Shown piece by piece: positions 24,885 to 37,784 of a stretch of DNA of 64,000 bases. The stretch lies in the NCBI RefSeq assembly GCF_000264905.1, contig NW_006763133.1, positions 1,556,224 to 1,620,223 of the forward strand, given 5' to 3'. The stretch's first letter is position 1; each line of letters begins with the position of its first letter. Position numbers and translations under genes: made by a program. The notes under the pieces were generated by a model. That model made no database searches and was not told where the DNA came from. It saw only the letters and a list, made by a program, of their open reading frames with translations. The stretch is from Stereum hirsutum FP-91666 SS1 (taxonomy: Eukaryota > Basidiomycota > Agaricomycetes > Russulales > Stereaceae).

Positions 24885-26337
24885 CTAGTAAACTCTCTGT
24901 GCAGCGGGCATAGGTCGCGCAGGCAATCCACCTCTCACAGGGCGTCTCACGGCCGCGGGCTCAGGCATACTCATGGGCGCACGAACACTACGCTCCCCAC
25001 CGAAATCCCTGCCACGATCTCCACGACCTCCATCTCCTTCGTCAGATCGAGAAACTGACGTCGCGCTGCGTTGAACGGCGGTTCGCTTCGCTTCACGAAT
25101 TGCTCTCAAGCGGTCGTTGGCCTTGGACGACCTTTCCTCGGAGGCGTCAGCGTCGCGGAAGCGAGAACGAGATGGTGCGCGCTGAGCGAGCGGGGGAGGA
25201 GACGAAGCTTCGACACGGTCGTAGATGTCTCTGAGCCCTTGACCGCGCCGAGAGGACGAAACTGGACCGGTATCGCTACGGTCGCGTTCGGTGCTGCCGC
25301 GAGTAGGGCGACCCGCAACAGGACGGGCAGGACGACGTTCGTGCTCGTCGAAAAGCCAATCTGGAAGATCCGAGGGGTCACGCGCCTTCTCGAGGTGATA
25401 GGCTTTCATGGCGCGTGTCAGGCGAGATTCTTGTCCGGGCGGCGTTTCTACGATAGAAACTCGGGAGTTCAGCAATACTGCAGCGGGCGCTCTGACAAGA
25501 ATAGAACACACCTTCACCGGAGTAGGTGGCGACGTTTGTGGCCCATGCCAAACTAACATTGACGGTGAGCGTGTTTGCTGCTTCTGCGACGCGACTCCAA
25601 ATCGAGTATCCTTCGCTGCTGCCAGCATTCGTAGGCTGCCGCTCAGGCTCTACAAAGATATACGATGTTCCGACGTCAAACGTGAGTACAAGAACAGACC
25701 TATATTGGACGGGTGATGTACCATAGTCTGGGGAAGGAGGCTCCTGCACCGGCTCGCGTTCCTTCAACCAACCTCCCCTACCCCTCCCTTCAACTGCGCT
25801 ACCGCCCCTACCCTTCGGCATCTCCGCCTCACTCTCCAAACTCGTACGCGAAGAGGCATACCCCGAGCCCGACCTCGACTTCATCCTATCCAGGAAAGAC
25901 GAGCCCGAGCCAGATGAGGCACTCGAGTGGGAGGAGATCGAGCCGCGGTCTTCTCGGTACCTAGAGCGTTCGCGAGGCATATCGCTGGACCCGGCGGGGG
26001 CGTATGCAGATGCGTATTCGTCCCTGGGGGTACGACCACCACGAGGGAGAGACGGCTCGCGAGCGCGGCTGCGTTCGTAAGTATTAGAAGTAAAATCTGA
26101 GTTGGTCTGGGTACGAGAGGATATGGTCGCGATGGACCGTTGGGGACGAATTTGTCGAGGTAGACCTGGGACAGGTGGTGCCGCCGCCGCCGAGCGGCTA
26201 GTATAGCTGGAAGGAGCGTAGGCATCTTCATCTCGAGCTCCGCCTCTATCTCTATCCCTGTCCCGTCCAACAGAGCGTGATCGAGGGCCCTGAGGAAGCC
26301 CGTTTGCCAGGGAGCGACTCGGACGCACTGAGGTCAT
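24885..26337 (-). CDS. Mso1-like Sec1-binding protein
   Basis: Three main exons. The ends are long, Arg/Ser-rich and probably disordered. The conserved middle reads GYSIWSRVAEAANTLTVNV, then SRLTRAMKAYHLEKARDP and LPDWLFDEHERRP. A short amphipathic segment followed by a helix and the pattern (D)LPDWLF matches the Sec1-binding region of Mso1-type proteins, which help Sec1 and SNAREs in exocytosis. The start is ATG at 26337 and the end is AAQRVY at 24885. The assignment rests on one approximately 60-residue block, so an unrelated disordered protein with a similar helix remains possible. Confidence 0.6.
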
Positions 26338-28473
26338 GGCGGCCTATATGAAGTATGATTTAAGATGTGAGATGGTGATGCTAGACCCGCTAGCGTTTCG
26401 ATACAAAGACCCAGAAAGTATAAAGACAGGAAGACAGGCCTGCTGTCGAGAAAGGGAGAACAGAGAGAGAGAAGACGGTCGTGGTGATCGTTCGAGTCGT
26501 TGAGGTCAAGAGTGCTTCCGGCCATTGTCTTCGTTGCATTCTGTGCGTCGCCGGCCCGGTGCTTGGATACCAGCGGCTGTGACCGGCGGGGTTTAAACGG
26601 CGCTGTGGCATAAGGCACAGGACCTGTTCGACATTCAAAGCGTAAGTCGAGTGACGGACTCGACGGTTGGCGTTTATCTATCCTCATTCTACTTTTCTGC
26701 GTTCTACATCTCGGCACTTGCTATGGCCAGCAATCCTAATTTCTCTCTGCGGCGGCCGCGGATCGTCACATTGATCACGGGCATTTGAATGTTGTTGGCT
26801 GTGGTGACACTCTCCCTCACTCCATCAAAGGTCGGAGCAACCTCCTGCAGGCGATACACAGAGGTAGTCTGCATCATACCCATCTGCTACACAAGCTTGT
26901 ACCTTGTTTGATGCAATCTGTGTTCGCGCTTTGGGAAATTTGATGGCGCTCCCTGTTCTGCATGCAAGGATGACTGATAGCGGGACTCAACACGGTCCAC
27001 GGCCATCTACATCATGATCGTGTCCGGGACATGGGATATGCTTGTCGCATCGTTTTCGTTGTCAAGGTCAATGTGGTTGAGACCGGTCCACACTGAGACA
27101 CCGTCGAACATATGGGAATCAAGGATATAAACTGGGGGCACACCCATGACTCGGTGGTGCTTCTTCCTCTTCTTAACCTTGTCCTTAACCTACCTCTAGG
27201 AAAATATTATCCCTATGCGTAAAAACGTCTGATACACTCGGTGGCCCGCGCGGTAGAATACAGTAATGGTTATCCCAGAAAATGGACAACACGACTGTCG
27301 CCGCACGTCTGCTCTGTACATGTTCAAGCATCTACCCTCCACAGAAGGTAAGCCTCAGGTAAAGAAGTCTTCTTCGGCGCGATAATGCTGTTGCACGAAT
27401 CGCCCCCACTTCGCCATGATCGCTTCACTATCAGCTCCCATTCACGACCTTTGCTCGGCCCTTCCTTCACCTTCTCTAATGCGAAGATTTCATCGTGGTT
27501 CTGAGTACCTAGTTGGTCCATATGCTACGTTAAAATCGACGATATGGCATGTAGATGCAGAAACTACATACATATTTCGCCCTTTTTCATGCACCTAGGC
27601 GGCAGGTAAACTCTTCTCTCGCTTGCAGGCCCCAGGGCATCGACTCCAGAATCTACTGATAATATCTCGCTCAGATAGCGCCTGGACTCTACCAATTCCC
27701 TCAAGTGGACATGAACAAGTTTTTCGAGGCGACGGCTGTATTGACAGATCCCTTTAGGTCTTCATGTCAATGTATATGTTTCCTGAGCTCGTGCACAGTA
27801 ATTCGAACACCGTGAGCCGGAGAGACTATCAAGGATGGTGCCGTGACGATAATCAGAACTAGAGGCTTGATGTCGCGTATAAGTGGTTCCTCGTGAGACC
27901 AGGCTAAGTCAAGAGACGTCCCGGATAGCGAGGAGTCGTTTGTACGCCTGGAATGGATTGCTTCATTCTAGCGGCGCACTTTCGAAAGGAGGCATATCCC
28001 CTAGAACACCCCTGCTTCAAGATGTTCAATTCACTCCGAGGCGTCGGGTATCACGGGTCTGATGGAAATAGGTAGTTTGAGGGAAGAATGTGTTATGGCC
28101 AGGTAGGACAACAACCTATGATGTGCAGACGCCGCAATTGTTGGAAGCAAACAATAAAGTGATCGTTGGTTGCCGGTGCTGAAAAACGCTGAAATATGCA
28201 CCAAAGCGTGCGACAACCATTTTCTCGGAATCAGCGCCACGTGGGAGGTATTATTATAATATTGTTTCTGATAAGATAGTGGCGATCTGTGGAATCGGGC
28301 TTTGATCGAGCTCACCATGATGTCGCAATCTCCTCGGGTGGGCGTGAAAAATGAAGAACATTTCTCAGCCTTTTCTAATTCTCGGCCAGCCAGGCTTCTT
28401 ATAAACAGCTACCACTCCAAAGGACTTGTACGACTTGCTCATTCATAGAGTCTCATTAGTCTCGCCAACAACT
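26338..28473. other. Gene-poor 2.1-kb region with possible decayed coding sequence
   Basis: No intact gene is recognised. Several minus-strand stretches look protein-like but are broken by stops. The best runs from about 27189 to 26704, and weaker ones lie near 27940-27780 and 27720-27350. A plus-strand promoter for the SQR gene must lie at the right end. Confidence 0.4.
26704..27189 (-). pseudogene. Possible decayed coding exon of unknown family
   Basis: After a plausible splice acceptor at 27190, the minus strand reads KDKVKKRKKHH, then MFDGVSVWTGLNHIDLDNEN and SISHVPDTIMM, hits TAG at 27007-27009, continues with MAVDRVESRYQSSLHAEQGA, hits TAG at 26887-26889, and ends with TAG at 26704-26706. 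The three open runs share one frame. No family is recognised. Chance open frames of this size do occur at this GC content, so this is only a suggestion. Confidence 0.25.
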
Positions 28474-30314
28474 ATGCTTGCCTCTCGAAGAGTAACATCT
28501 GGTCTGACGCTTCGCACGCTCGGAAGGCGTTGTGCAAGCACAGCTGAGACGAAGGATAAATACAGGGTCGTGGTGATTGGTGCTGGTGCGTCTATTCTGC
28601 ATCACTTCATTACCAGACTGAATGTCTACAATTGAGCCACATCATATCCAGGTACAGCAGGGCTTACTGCTGCGAATCAGCTATACAACCGCTTCAAAGC
28701 TGCTGGGAAAACGTTGAACGAAGGCGACATCGCTATCATAGACTCAGCCGAGTATCACCATTACCAGGTGTGTGCTCCTCTTCTACCTGTATATCAGCGT
28801 GATCATACCGTCTAATCAATGCATTGTAGCCTGGATGGTGCGTGTTCAGCCTGACACGCCTACATCTGATCAGAGCGGAGCCTCACATTGAGATATTCAA
28901 AGGACACTGGTCGGCTCTGGTCTGAAGACGAAGACAGAACTTCGCAGACCTGTCTCTAGTCTCATTCCATCCCACCTCAGCCATATTTCGGAGAATGTCC
29001 AGTCTTTCGACCCAACCTCCAACTCCATCACCACCAGCTCCGGACGAACCCTCTCATACGACTCCCTTATCGTCGCACCAGGGCTCCAATCCAACTTCGA
29101 CCAGATTGAAGGCCTGTCAAAGGCCCTCGCTGACCCGTCTTCTGGCGTCTCGTCCATCTATTCTTATAACACCTGCGACAAGGTCTGGCGCGACATCGAC
29201 GCACTTCGCTCGGGTAGAGCCATCTTCACACAACCGCAGGGTATCATCAAATGTGCAGGAGGTAAGTGCTCGACATGATTGAATTCCAAGTTCATCTGGA
29301 CTGTCAATAACGCTGATCCCTGTGACACAGCCCCTCAAAAGATTATGTGGATGGCCTGGGACAGATACAGAAGGACAGGTCGTCGGGACAACATTCAGAT
29401 TGATTTCAGGACTGGGATGCCTTCGATGTTCAGTGTCAAGAAGTACTCCGATGCCTTGAACGACTTGAGGATAGAACGTGGCGTTGGTGCCGAATTCCAG
29501 CATAACCTCGTCTCAGTCGATGCGGCGAACCGAAAGGCGACCTTCAAGAACCTAACGGACAACTCCACAGTGACCGAAGACTACACCTTCCTTCATGCCG
29601 TGCCTCCCATGGGCCCTATCAATGTCCTCAAGGGATCGCCCATCGCGGATGCTGCAGGCTGGGTTGATGTCAACGCTGGTACTCTTCAGCACAATAAGCC
29701 TGAATTCTCGAACGTTTGGTCGTTGGGAGATGCCTCGTCGTTGCCCACAAGTAAGACTGCTGCAGCCATTGCCTCTCAAGCACCTGTCCTTGGTAAGTGT
29801 CGTTCCGAATATGTATCTTCTGTTTCCCGCTAACCTGGGCGCGGTAGTTGAGAACCTCTTCCAATTCATGGACACCGGCAAGGTTGGTGCCGCGAGATAT
29901 GATGGCTACACTAGCTGCCCTGTACGTATTTCTTCCTGACCGTTCGGATATTTTCTCACCCGTTTATGTACAGCTCCTCACTGGCTACGGTCAACTCATG
30001 CTCGCTGAGTTCAAGTATGGTCTTGTCCCCTCGGAAACCTTTGCTGGGTATCTCGGTGACCAGAAGCAGCCTCAAAGGCTGTTCTACCACATGAAGAAGG
30101 CAAGCCCATTTTCTCCTTCTCTCTTCAGACGGACGTTAACCGCCACATTCCTTCCTACCTAGGACTTCTTCCCCTGGGTCTATTACCAATATTTCGTATG
30201 TGATTTGCGCTCTTTAATCGTCTTTTCATCACTCACTTTTTTTTGCTCGTATAGCTCAAGGGCCAGTGGTTCGGTCCCTCCGCCTTTTCCAGGCCTAAGT
30301 TTGCGTCCAACTAG
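28474..30314 (+). CDS. Mitochondrial sulfide:quinone oxidoreductase (SQR)
   Basis: The protein starts MLASRRVTSGLTLRTLGRRC, a good mitochondrial presequence (Arg-rich, no acids). The FAD-binding Rossmann motif VVVIGAGTAGLTAANQL is completed across an intron. Then come EYHHYQPGWTLVGSG, a conserved Cys in GIIKCAGAPQKIMW, a second Cys in YTSCPLLTGYG, and the C-terminal membrane-facing block FFPWVYYQYFLKGQWFGPS. These are hallmarks of the Hmt2/SQRDL type. It oxidises H2S on the inner membrane and passes electrons to ubiquinone. The exon coding part of QPGW is only 8 nt (28830-28837). About eight exons. An upstream in-frame ATG at 28426 would spoil the presequence. Confidence 0.92.
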
Positions 30315-30783
30315 ATGATCTGGAGACGAAGACGGCATTCTGTACTTTTGCGACCAATATATCATTATGCACATGTCTCATCCCCTCGAAAATACACATA
30401 TCGATCTCAGGACACCAATTGCGCGCGATGAGGTGACCGAACTTTCAGATGGCAAGAGTCCTTGTATCTGTGCTTGATGGTCAAGTATACGCAGGAACTG
30501 ACTTCCAATTTACTGGATGTTTGGGTCACACCTGTCCGATTCTGTCACGCGTCACAGCCTGTCATGATGTGACCGATCGCGTCGACGCAGGTCGACGCCG
30601 AGCGAGCGTCCGTGGCAAGCGTTGTCTGAACTTGGTCTGAACCCCACCTTCACCGTCGCAGACTAGCAATCTTGCTTTATTCTGCTTCCCGAATCTACTC
30701 TGCATTTGCGTGCCTGATATAAACACGGGCTGTTTAATCTTGTCAGGGCATCAGGGCACATCGACTCGGAACCCTTTGGCGAG
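30315..30783. promoter_or_regulatory. Intergenic region upstream of the aprataxin gene
   Basis: It has a GC-rich patch at 30570-30620 with repeated GTCGACGC. A promoter role is inferred from its position. Confidence 0.35.
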
Positions 30784-31819
30784 ATGGCACCGCCAGCGTT
30801 AACCCTCCTCCGATCCTACGCTCAAAAATCTAACCCAAGCACACTCCCTTCCTCTATCCTTTATTCACATACCCCAACGACTTTGACTATCTTTGACTGC
30901 TACCCCAAATCCATCTTCCACTTCCTGATTCTTCCTCGCCCCTCCACCTCTGTTAACGTTTTCGATCTGGCCACCTTGCGTACCTTGCTTAAGAATAAAA
31001 ACAGAGAAAAAGCAAGAGAGGTGATATTCGGGCTCAGAGACGAGGCGCAGAAGCTCAAAAAAGATATCGAAGAGGAGATGAGGGACAGGTATGGGTTTGT
31101 GTGGGAGGTTTGGACGGGGTTTCACGCGGTGCAGTCTATGGAGTAAGTTGTATCACCTTCCTACATGCGGCTTGACTCGGGGGGTGCTCAGACAACTATC
31201 TGCGATAGACATATGCACTTGCATGTGATCTCCGCGGACCTGACGGCGCCTGCGATGAAAAAGAAGAAACATTACAACTCGTTCCATCCCAAACTTGGGT
31301 TTTTCCTCCACCTAGAAGATATCGTGTCCCTGTTCGATGCAGAATCTTTGTATTTCGACACGGTACGTCTCCTGGGTACTATCCTCTTGCGCCTGATTGG
31401 ATCCGACAAGCGACAATTGTGGCCCCTACTCACTGATCGCTTCGCGGGAGTTTTGAACTGATGCTGGTAAATGATACTCGTTACGACAGATGGCAGAGCT
31501 CAAACCCTCGAAGTACGAACCCATTCTCAAAGAGGATCTCGTGTGCTTCCGATGTCACAAACCGCAGAAAAATCTACCTGCGCTCAAGATGCATTTACAG
31601 ACCGAATGGGACAACCTGCGGAAGCGGGAGAAAGCCCGGCTCGAGAAACAACACGATCCGGATGAAACCACTGCGAACAAGGCTGCGAACAAGGCTACGG
31701 TCAACGAGCGCAAGAGGGGACGAGAAGACGGGAGCGAAGATGAACCAGGGCCGACATCAGACACGGCCGCGAGTTCTACAAGTGGAAAGAAAAGACGAGA
31801 GATCGATGCGGACGACTGA
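30784..31819 (+). CDS. HNT3: Aprataxin-like DNA deadenylase (HIT domain plus zinc finger)
   Basis: Three exons. The HIT active site EHMHLHVIS is joined across the intron near 31143-31209 and gives the H-x-H-x-H triad of the histidine-triad hydrolases. A C-terminal zinc-finger follows with CFRCHKPQKNLPALKMHL. The last 60 residues are basic and acidic and likely disordered (GKKRREIDADD). Family knowledge: aprataxin/Hnt3 removes AMP from 5' ends after abortive DNA ligation, so this is a nuclear single-strand-break repair enzyme. The N-terminus MAPPALTLLRSYAQ fits fungal family members. Stop TGA at 31817-31819. Confidence 0.88.
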
Positions 31820-32039
31820 CTGATATCAGCAGTGAAGGTTTTGTACAGTATACTTTTGTCCTCTACCATATAGGGTGGTAGTCTTACTCCTTAATGGGAG
31901 GGACGCTAGACCGAATTAATTACTGTAGTGTTAAAGCATATGTAGGACCTGTCGTTGGTGGTCTCCCTATGGGGTCGCCTATGAACATTGTAACGCGCTC
32001 GTGCGAGATGTGTTTTTCCCGGATACGGACATGGCGGAG

Positions 32040-33275
32040 TTACTGCAGTTCGTGGTCAACATTGAGATAAGAGATAAAGGGTGAACAAGGCTTACCAGCA
32101 AGAAATCCTTGCGTAAATCACTCCAAATGGTCTCGCGGTATTTCTCCAGCGCACCGATCAAATGTGTCTGACACCCAGCACATATGACACCATCCGACAC
32201 GGTCCTCGCCTTGTTCTGCAACTTCTTCAAATCATCCAACGGGTCCACCAACTGCGTCTCAAATACGATCGGCGTACACTCCCTGGTCCACCAATCATTC
32301 AAGCGCTCCTCGCATCCCCACCAGCCCTCCGCCGGTACATGACGTCCTCGACTGTCCATACCCACACAGGCGCTCCCGTCGGGATAGAGCCAGTGGTAAC
32401 CGAGTTTACCTGGTGCAAGCATCTTGACGAATTTATAACGGATGTTGTGTACGCCGGCAAGGAGAGCATCGAGATCTTCGGCGGTAAGGATGGCGCGGTT
32501 GGCATTACGGAAAGAGAAGTTGTAAAGACCTTCAGGTTTGGTGCGATGGATACGCGAGAGGTGGTAGAAGGTAGCAGGCAGAATGCTTGGAACGTCACAC
32601 TCGCGGCCAAGGCGAATGGCAAAAGCTAGGGTAGATGCAATGGTTGTTCAGAGGTCTATGCTTACAAAATAACTTCCGATGGCCTACCTGGCTCGGGGAG
32701 ATGTTCATCTATGGCGTGTCCCGTTAAACCCTTGGATCTGATGAGGGTATCAATTTCGAGCTCTAGAGCGTCCCAGCCCTTGAGACTCGTAGGCCACTCC
32801 GCCTCAAAGAAAGCAATGATGCGCCTTCGCCAGTCCTCGACATTATACTTCGTGCTCAAGCGCAGTAAGGGGTCGAGTTTCTGCAGCGACACTGACTCGT
32901 GCTTGTCGTGACATATATGGCTGCGGCTACTCGTCAGAAAACACGGTCCTCAAGGTAAACGAAGAAGCAAGTATGAGTTACTGACGAAAGTGGATCGTAA
33001 AGAGCTCTGAAAAATTGGTCCAAGGAGGTCGGGTCATCGTGCAACTCGACCAAGGGGAGACCTTCGAACGTCTGTGATCCATTGGCAGACGCGACTTCGA
33101 AGAGATCCTTGAAAACGGAGGAATGATGACCCAAGACGCCACGATGGAGCTTGTACAGTTGCTCTTGTGTTTTGTCTGGGTAGGTCACTTGGATGATGAT
33201 GTTTCCGTCAGCAAACCAGAGATCGCTACGCGTGGTAGTGTTCAAGCGAGAAGAGGGAGAGTCGCTGTTCGCCAT
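32040..33275 (-). CDS. BTB/POZ-domain protein (agaricomycete-type)
   Basis: The protein starts MANSDSPSSRLNTTTRSDLW, followed by a BTB fold: FADGNIIIQV, YKLHRGVLGHHSSVFKDLF and DDPTSLDQFFRALYDP. Later exons continue with the family-typical LLRLSTKYNVEDWRRRI and a long C-terminal region with GCEERLNDWWTRECTP and ICAGCQTHLIGALEKYRE. The last visible splice donor after DFLL (about 32094) leads to an acceptor and an immediate TAA at 32040-32042; reading through to 31979 is the alternative end. The family is much expanded in mushrooms. Some BTB proteins are Cul3 adaptors, but the partner here is unknown. Confidence 0.75.
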
Positions 33276-33907
33276 GTTATTATAGTCAATGAGTTCCTGC
33301 TCGTACGTCGGGTAGGAAGGAGTGATAATACTACGCAGAGTCAAAGGGATAAGAGCGTTCCAAGAAGTGTTGACGAAGAGAGAACGAGAGCGGACAGAGA
33401 CAAAAGACAAGTTGAACACGTCCGGGCACGTTCTGTGAAACAGTGAGCCTCGTGTTCACCCTCGAAGACGTACTGAACACTTCATTTTCCGAGCCAGCTT
33501 TGTGCCACAGCACATCACAGAGACTGAGTGTGCGCTGTTTGAGCTGTATATCAGTTTGTTTACATTGAGGAGCGTTAAACCAAAAGCAGTTCACCGTTCC
33601 AACTCTAGACAGCCCATCAAGGGAAGAGCAAAGACGAGACGAGCGCATTCGGTCGTCGAGATGTACGCGTGGCGTGTGGCGGGCCGGCATGACGTAATGT
33701 GGCACCGAGCGCGGTTGGCGCGGTGCGCGCAGGCAAGTCTTGTTCAGCTCCTGCTGCGAGTAGAGTCATTTCGATCCTGGTATTTAATGGGTGGAGGCAA
33801 CCATCGCTCTCTCGAAGAATCCATAACCACCCTTTCTGTCTGTTCTACTCTCCAAATTATCCGAACACCCTCTCACGCTGAGTTCTCAGGTCGGTTCCGA
33901 TCCCGAC
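33276..33907. promoter_or_regulatory. Divergent promoter of the BTB and Gyp7 genes
   Basis: A 632-bp gap with a GC-rich core at 33660-33730 (CGCGTGGCGTG, GGTTGGCGCGGTGCGCGC). No gene is seen in it. Confidence 0.4.
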
Positions 33908-36900
33908 ATGGTCGAGATCAAGCACGATCCAGAGGAGGCCGCCTCCAGCTCAGATGTTCGAGACGATGCTAAATACAGGCTTATATATGCAAAGTCCAAG
34001 GTGTATGTTAACCCTACTGCATACTCCAAAGATAATATCCCTGGCTTTGCTGTCATCGTGAAGAGGGTGCGTCTAGTCGCAATGCACTCATGGCTGGAGT
34101 GTGGCTTGAACATGACTTACATGACTTATCTCAGGAGGCTTTCACCGCGACCTACCTATTGGCTTGGATCCCGGAGACGCTACTCAGCGAGAAGGGAGAG
34201 GGAGAATGGGACAAATTCTTGCGTATGGAGGACCGACCTGTGTTGGACGAATCGGATGATGAAGGTGCGGCGTGTGCTCTCCTCGACAGTCCAGTCACTG
34301 ACACTTGGCTTTAGACGCTGTTCTTATTGAACTTCCGACATCGAGACCTGAATCATACGCATTTTCTGTTCCTCTCAGCTCCATCTACTCTCTCATCGTT
34401 GTTCCGCCTTCGCTCAGCTCGTGGTGTGAGCGCTCTGTTCTCTTTCCGCATTAGTGCCACTCACACCTCCTTCCGTAGACGGCTCCATTGGCATCAACCT
34501 GACCAACGGTGCCACACTACCTACCCTCCACTTTCACGACGATGAATCTCGCTCGTTCACTGTGCCCAAGAGTCCCGCGGTAGAGTCTCATTCTCCCCCT
34601 TCAACCTCATATCCCCCGCCTCCTTCCGCGGCCGCCCAGGCTGCCACTGGCCGGCCTGTGACTTCATGGGGAGGGGATGACCTCCTCGCCCGTATTCGCA
34701 CATATGCTCATCTCCTGCGCTCGACATTGCAACCCACTCTCTTTCTCGTGGACCCCTCGAAGGCGGATATTGAGGCCCATTCTACCTATCTCTTCTCGGA
34801 TGACGCCGTTGACGACATACTAGCTCGCTCGTCATACACCAATTCCCATTCACCTGTGCCTTCCCATCGCAGACCACGTCCAATCTCTACTCCTGGCGTG
34901 CAGAACCCTTACTCTCAACATTCATCCATACTTCATCGGTCGATGCCTCCAGCAGCTTCACCATCGGCTTCGCAGGCGCGCATGGCCCTTCTCCAGTCAT
35001 TTGCCAATATCACTCGTGCCACTCGCCATGCGGCTCATAATATACTCTCTCATCCTTTGGCCAAGCCTATAGTCCCGCATCTTCCTGACCCCGTCAGAAG
35101 CCTTGTTAATGCAAACGGTGATCTCGAATGGGGAAGTTGGGTTGAGAAGGGCGGTGTGGGCGAGTTCGAAAGTGCAAGAGTATACCTTGCTCGGTGGGCT
35201 CGCATCGTAGCCGAAGAGGGCGAACGTGCTCGTCGACGGGAAGCACAGGCCATTCCCGCTTCGACTTCGGCCACTGTCTCGGAAGAGACATCTGAGCTAG
35301 GCGTCTTCGAGCTCTTGCATACCACTGCGAACTTACCTACGCCCAAGTCTTCGAGAGATCCTAAACATCCTATCGATGAAGAGACTTGGGCCTCTTGGTT
35401 CGATGAGAACGGGAGACCGACAATTCCGAGGGAGGAAATGAAAGCAGCGGTATTCAGAAGGGGAGTGGACGAGAAGGGGACGGTGAGGAGGAAAGTGTGG
35501 CCGTTCATGCTAGGGGTATATGAGTGGGATGTTTGTGAAACGGAGAGGAAGAGTAAGTGGGAGGAGAAGCTGCTGACATACCATCAGACAAAGGATGAGT
35601 GGTTCGGGATTCCCGAAGTATTTGACCGCCAAGATGTCATCGATGTACGTCCTCCATCTATTTCCTATATTTCCTCCAGGGCTCATTTATATTTTACAGG
35701 AGCGGCATCGGATAGATGTGGACTGTAGACGCACAGACCGATCTCATCCGCTCTTCGCATCCCAGCCAAACGCCCCATCACCAAGTTCCGATCCTGAAAA
35801 ACAATTGCACCGACGATATTCGACCATCTCTCCAGCTCCACAAGAGATTGGTGCTCAGTCTCCATCAAATGAGCATATCGACCGCCTTGGCAGCATTCTC
35901 CTTACCTATAACTTCTACGAGAAGGAACTCGGTATGTTTTATCATCCCTTATTCCTTCTATTTCTATAGGACGACATTCACGTTTCTCGTGTTCTGTTTG
36001 TGCCTCGCTGGCGATGTTACCTCTCGATTTCGCTGTTACGTTTCACTGACCGAAGGGTATGAAGGATACGTGCAGGGCATGTCGGATCTTTGTGCTCCGA
36101 TCTATGTGGTCATGGGCGCCGACGAAGGGTTGACGTTTTGGTGTTTTGTGGAAGTCATGAACCGAATGAAGAAGAACTTCCTCAGGGACCAGAGTGGGAT
36201 GAAGAAGCAGTTGTCGACGTTGCAGCAGCTGATTGAGATGATGGATCCAGAATTGTATCGTCACCTCGGTAAGCATGGCTCGACGCTGTGAGCTGGCCGA
36301 TTGTTCGCTGATCCAATGGTCTACCTTGTAGAGAAAACCGACGGTTTGAACCTATTTTTCTGCTTCCGGTATGACAGCCATTTTTCGCTGATGTGGTAAT
36401 CCTGTCTGACTGCCTGTTGACTCTAGATGGGTCCTGATATCGTTCAAGCGCGAGTTCCCCTTCGAAGATGTGTTGAGTTTATGGGAAGTCCTGTGGACCG
36501 ATTACTACACCGCCGATTTTGTTCTGTTCGTGGCTCTTGCTGTCCTCGAATCCCACCGCGACGTCATCCTTCGATATCTTGTGGAGGTCAGCGGTCCTTT
36601 GCTTCCTCTTGTCGCACATGTGGCTGATATATGCTACATTTCCTCGTTCGGATAGTTCGACGAGATTCTGAAGGTATGCCACTCCTCCCATCGATTCGAA
36701 GCCTGACTTGGCCTGACTGACCATCCTACGTTTGCACCCCTAGTATTGCAACGAGCTCAGCATGACTATAGAACTCGACAGTACCCTTGCCCAAGCCGAA
36801 GTTCTCTTTCTTTCCTTCGCACAGCTCGTTGAAGACATGGACCGCCGTCGTGCGGAGTCTTCAATCCCTGGAGCAGGCAACGGCGGACTTCTCCGGAAAC

Positions 36901-37013
36901 GCAAGCCTGTTCCTGGTCGAGCTCAAAGCCAGCCGACAGTGGAAGCGGTAGGAATACCGGAGTTGAGCGCAGAGTTGAGAGAGGTTCTAATGAGTGGATG
37001 TGGCAATTGTTGA
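33908..37013 (+). CDS. GYP7: Gyp7/TBC1D15-like Rab GTPase-activating protein
   Basis: The N-terminal domain (GVIVKR-type membrane or Rab-binding region, IYAKSKVYVNPTAYSKD, then a Pro/Ser-rich linker) is followed by a TBC domain. The arginine finger is in RIDVDCRRTDR and the glutamine finger in YVQGMSDLCAP. Then come MNRMKKNFLRDQSGM, WVLISFKREFPFEDVLSLWE and ALAVLESHRDVILRYL. A separate 18-nt exon (36656-36673) codes FDEILK. It inactivates Ypt7/Rab7-type GTPases at vacuole and endosomes in the family. The ATG is at 33908; the N-terminal part is split by short introns, and a long exon begins near 34480. Stop TGA at 37011-37013. Confidence 0.88.
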
Positions 37014-37784
37014 ATGGAGGGTTGTTAGCATGTTTTCGATACGCATATGGTTTTCCTGGTGCGGATACACCTCTCTTGTTGCTCGACAGTTCGATGAACT
37101 GATTGTACTAGTTGATCCAGTATCCAGAGTTCTTGAATCTTGTGGACCGTCATAGCATTGGCATTGTTGTATGTATGTAGACACGCCACCATTCACGAAT
37201 GTATTTGTGTATTTCTACAGACTCTTTCTCGCCTATGAGCTGTGACTCGAGGCGTTTGAGGCACGTACCGTGCAGTCGTCTCTACAGCAAAAGCGTTCTG
37301 ACTCGTGGTTGGTTTCCCTCCATGGCTCGATGGCCGTCATCCAAACTTTTCTGCTTTTTCTCGATCCGGAAAATCAGTACCGGGTTGTTTGCTAAATATC
37401 CGAATAAGCGTTTTAGATGAACAACGATTAACATGACCTGGCAAGGGCAACACGAGTAGCCATGTGCAGAAGCGGATGACGAAAGCATGTGCCGCTAGCT
37501 TTGATACCCGGATTTCACCTCCCACACACTGCCAAGAGCATTGGGCCGCAGAACGTGGTGGAAACGACGGAAAATACCTGGGAATAGATGACTTCCAGAA
37601 GAGTCTGAAGCGACTGCAGTACCTCTCATGGACGTTGTTTCTCTGGTTATTCTGTCAGCTGCGCTTTAATGCATGGGCTGTGCCTTTGCAACCATTGACG
37701 CGACATCGGTCGCCTGTGTCCGCGGGGTACAGGCTTGCTGTGTAATTGACGAATATGGCTTACTGGCCATGTTGTGCCCATGAA
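37014..37784. other. Intergenic region of 0.77 kb
   Basis: It holds the downstream flank of the GAP gene and the left flank of the miniature element. Nothing else is seen. Confidence 0.35.

Noticed and set aside
25071..25556. Plus-strand 161-codon frame
   Set aside because: It is the complement of the Arg/Ser-rich Mso1-like exons.
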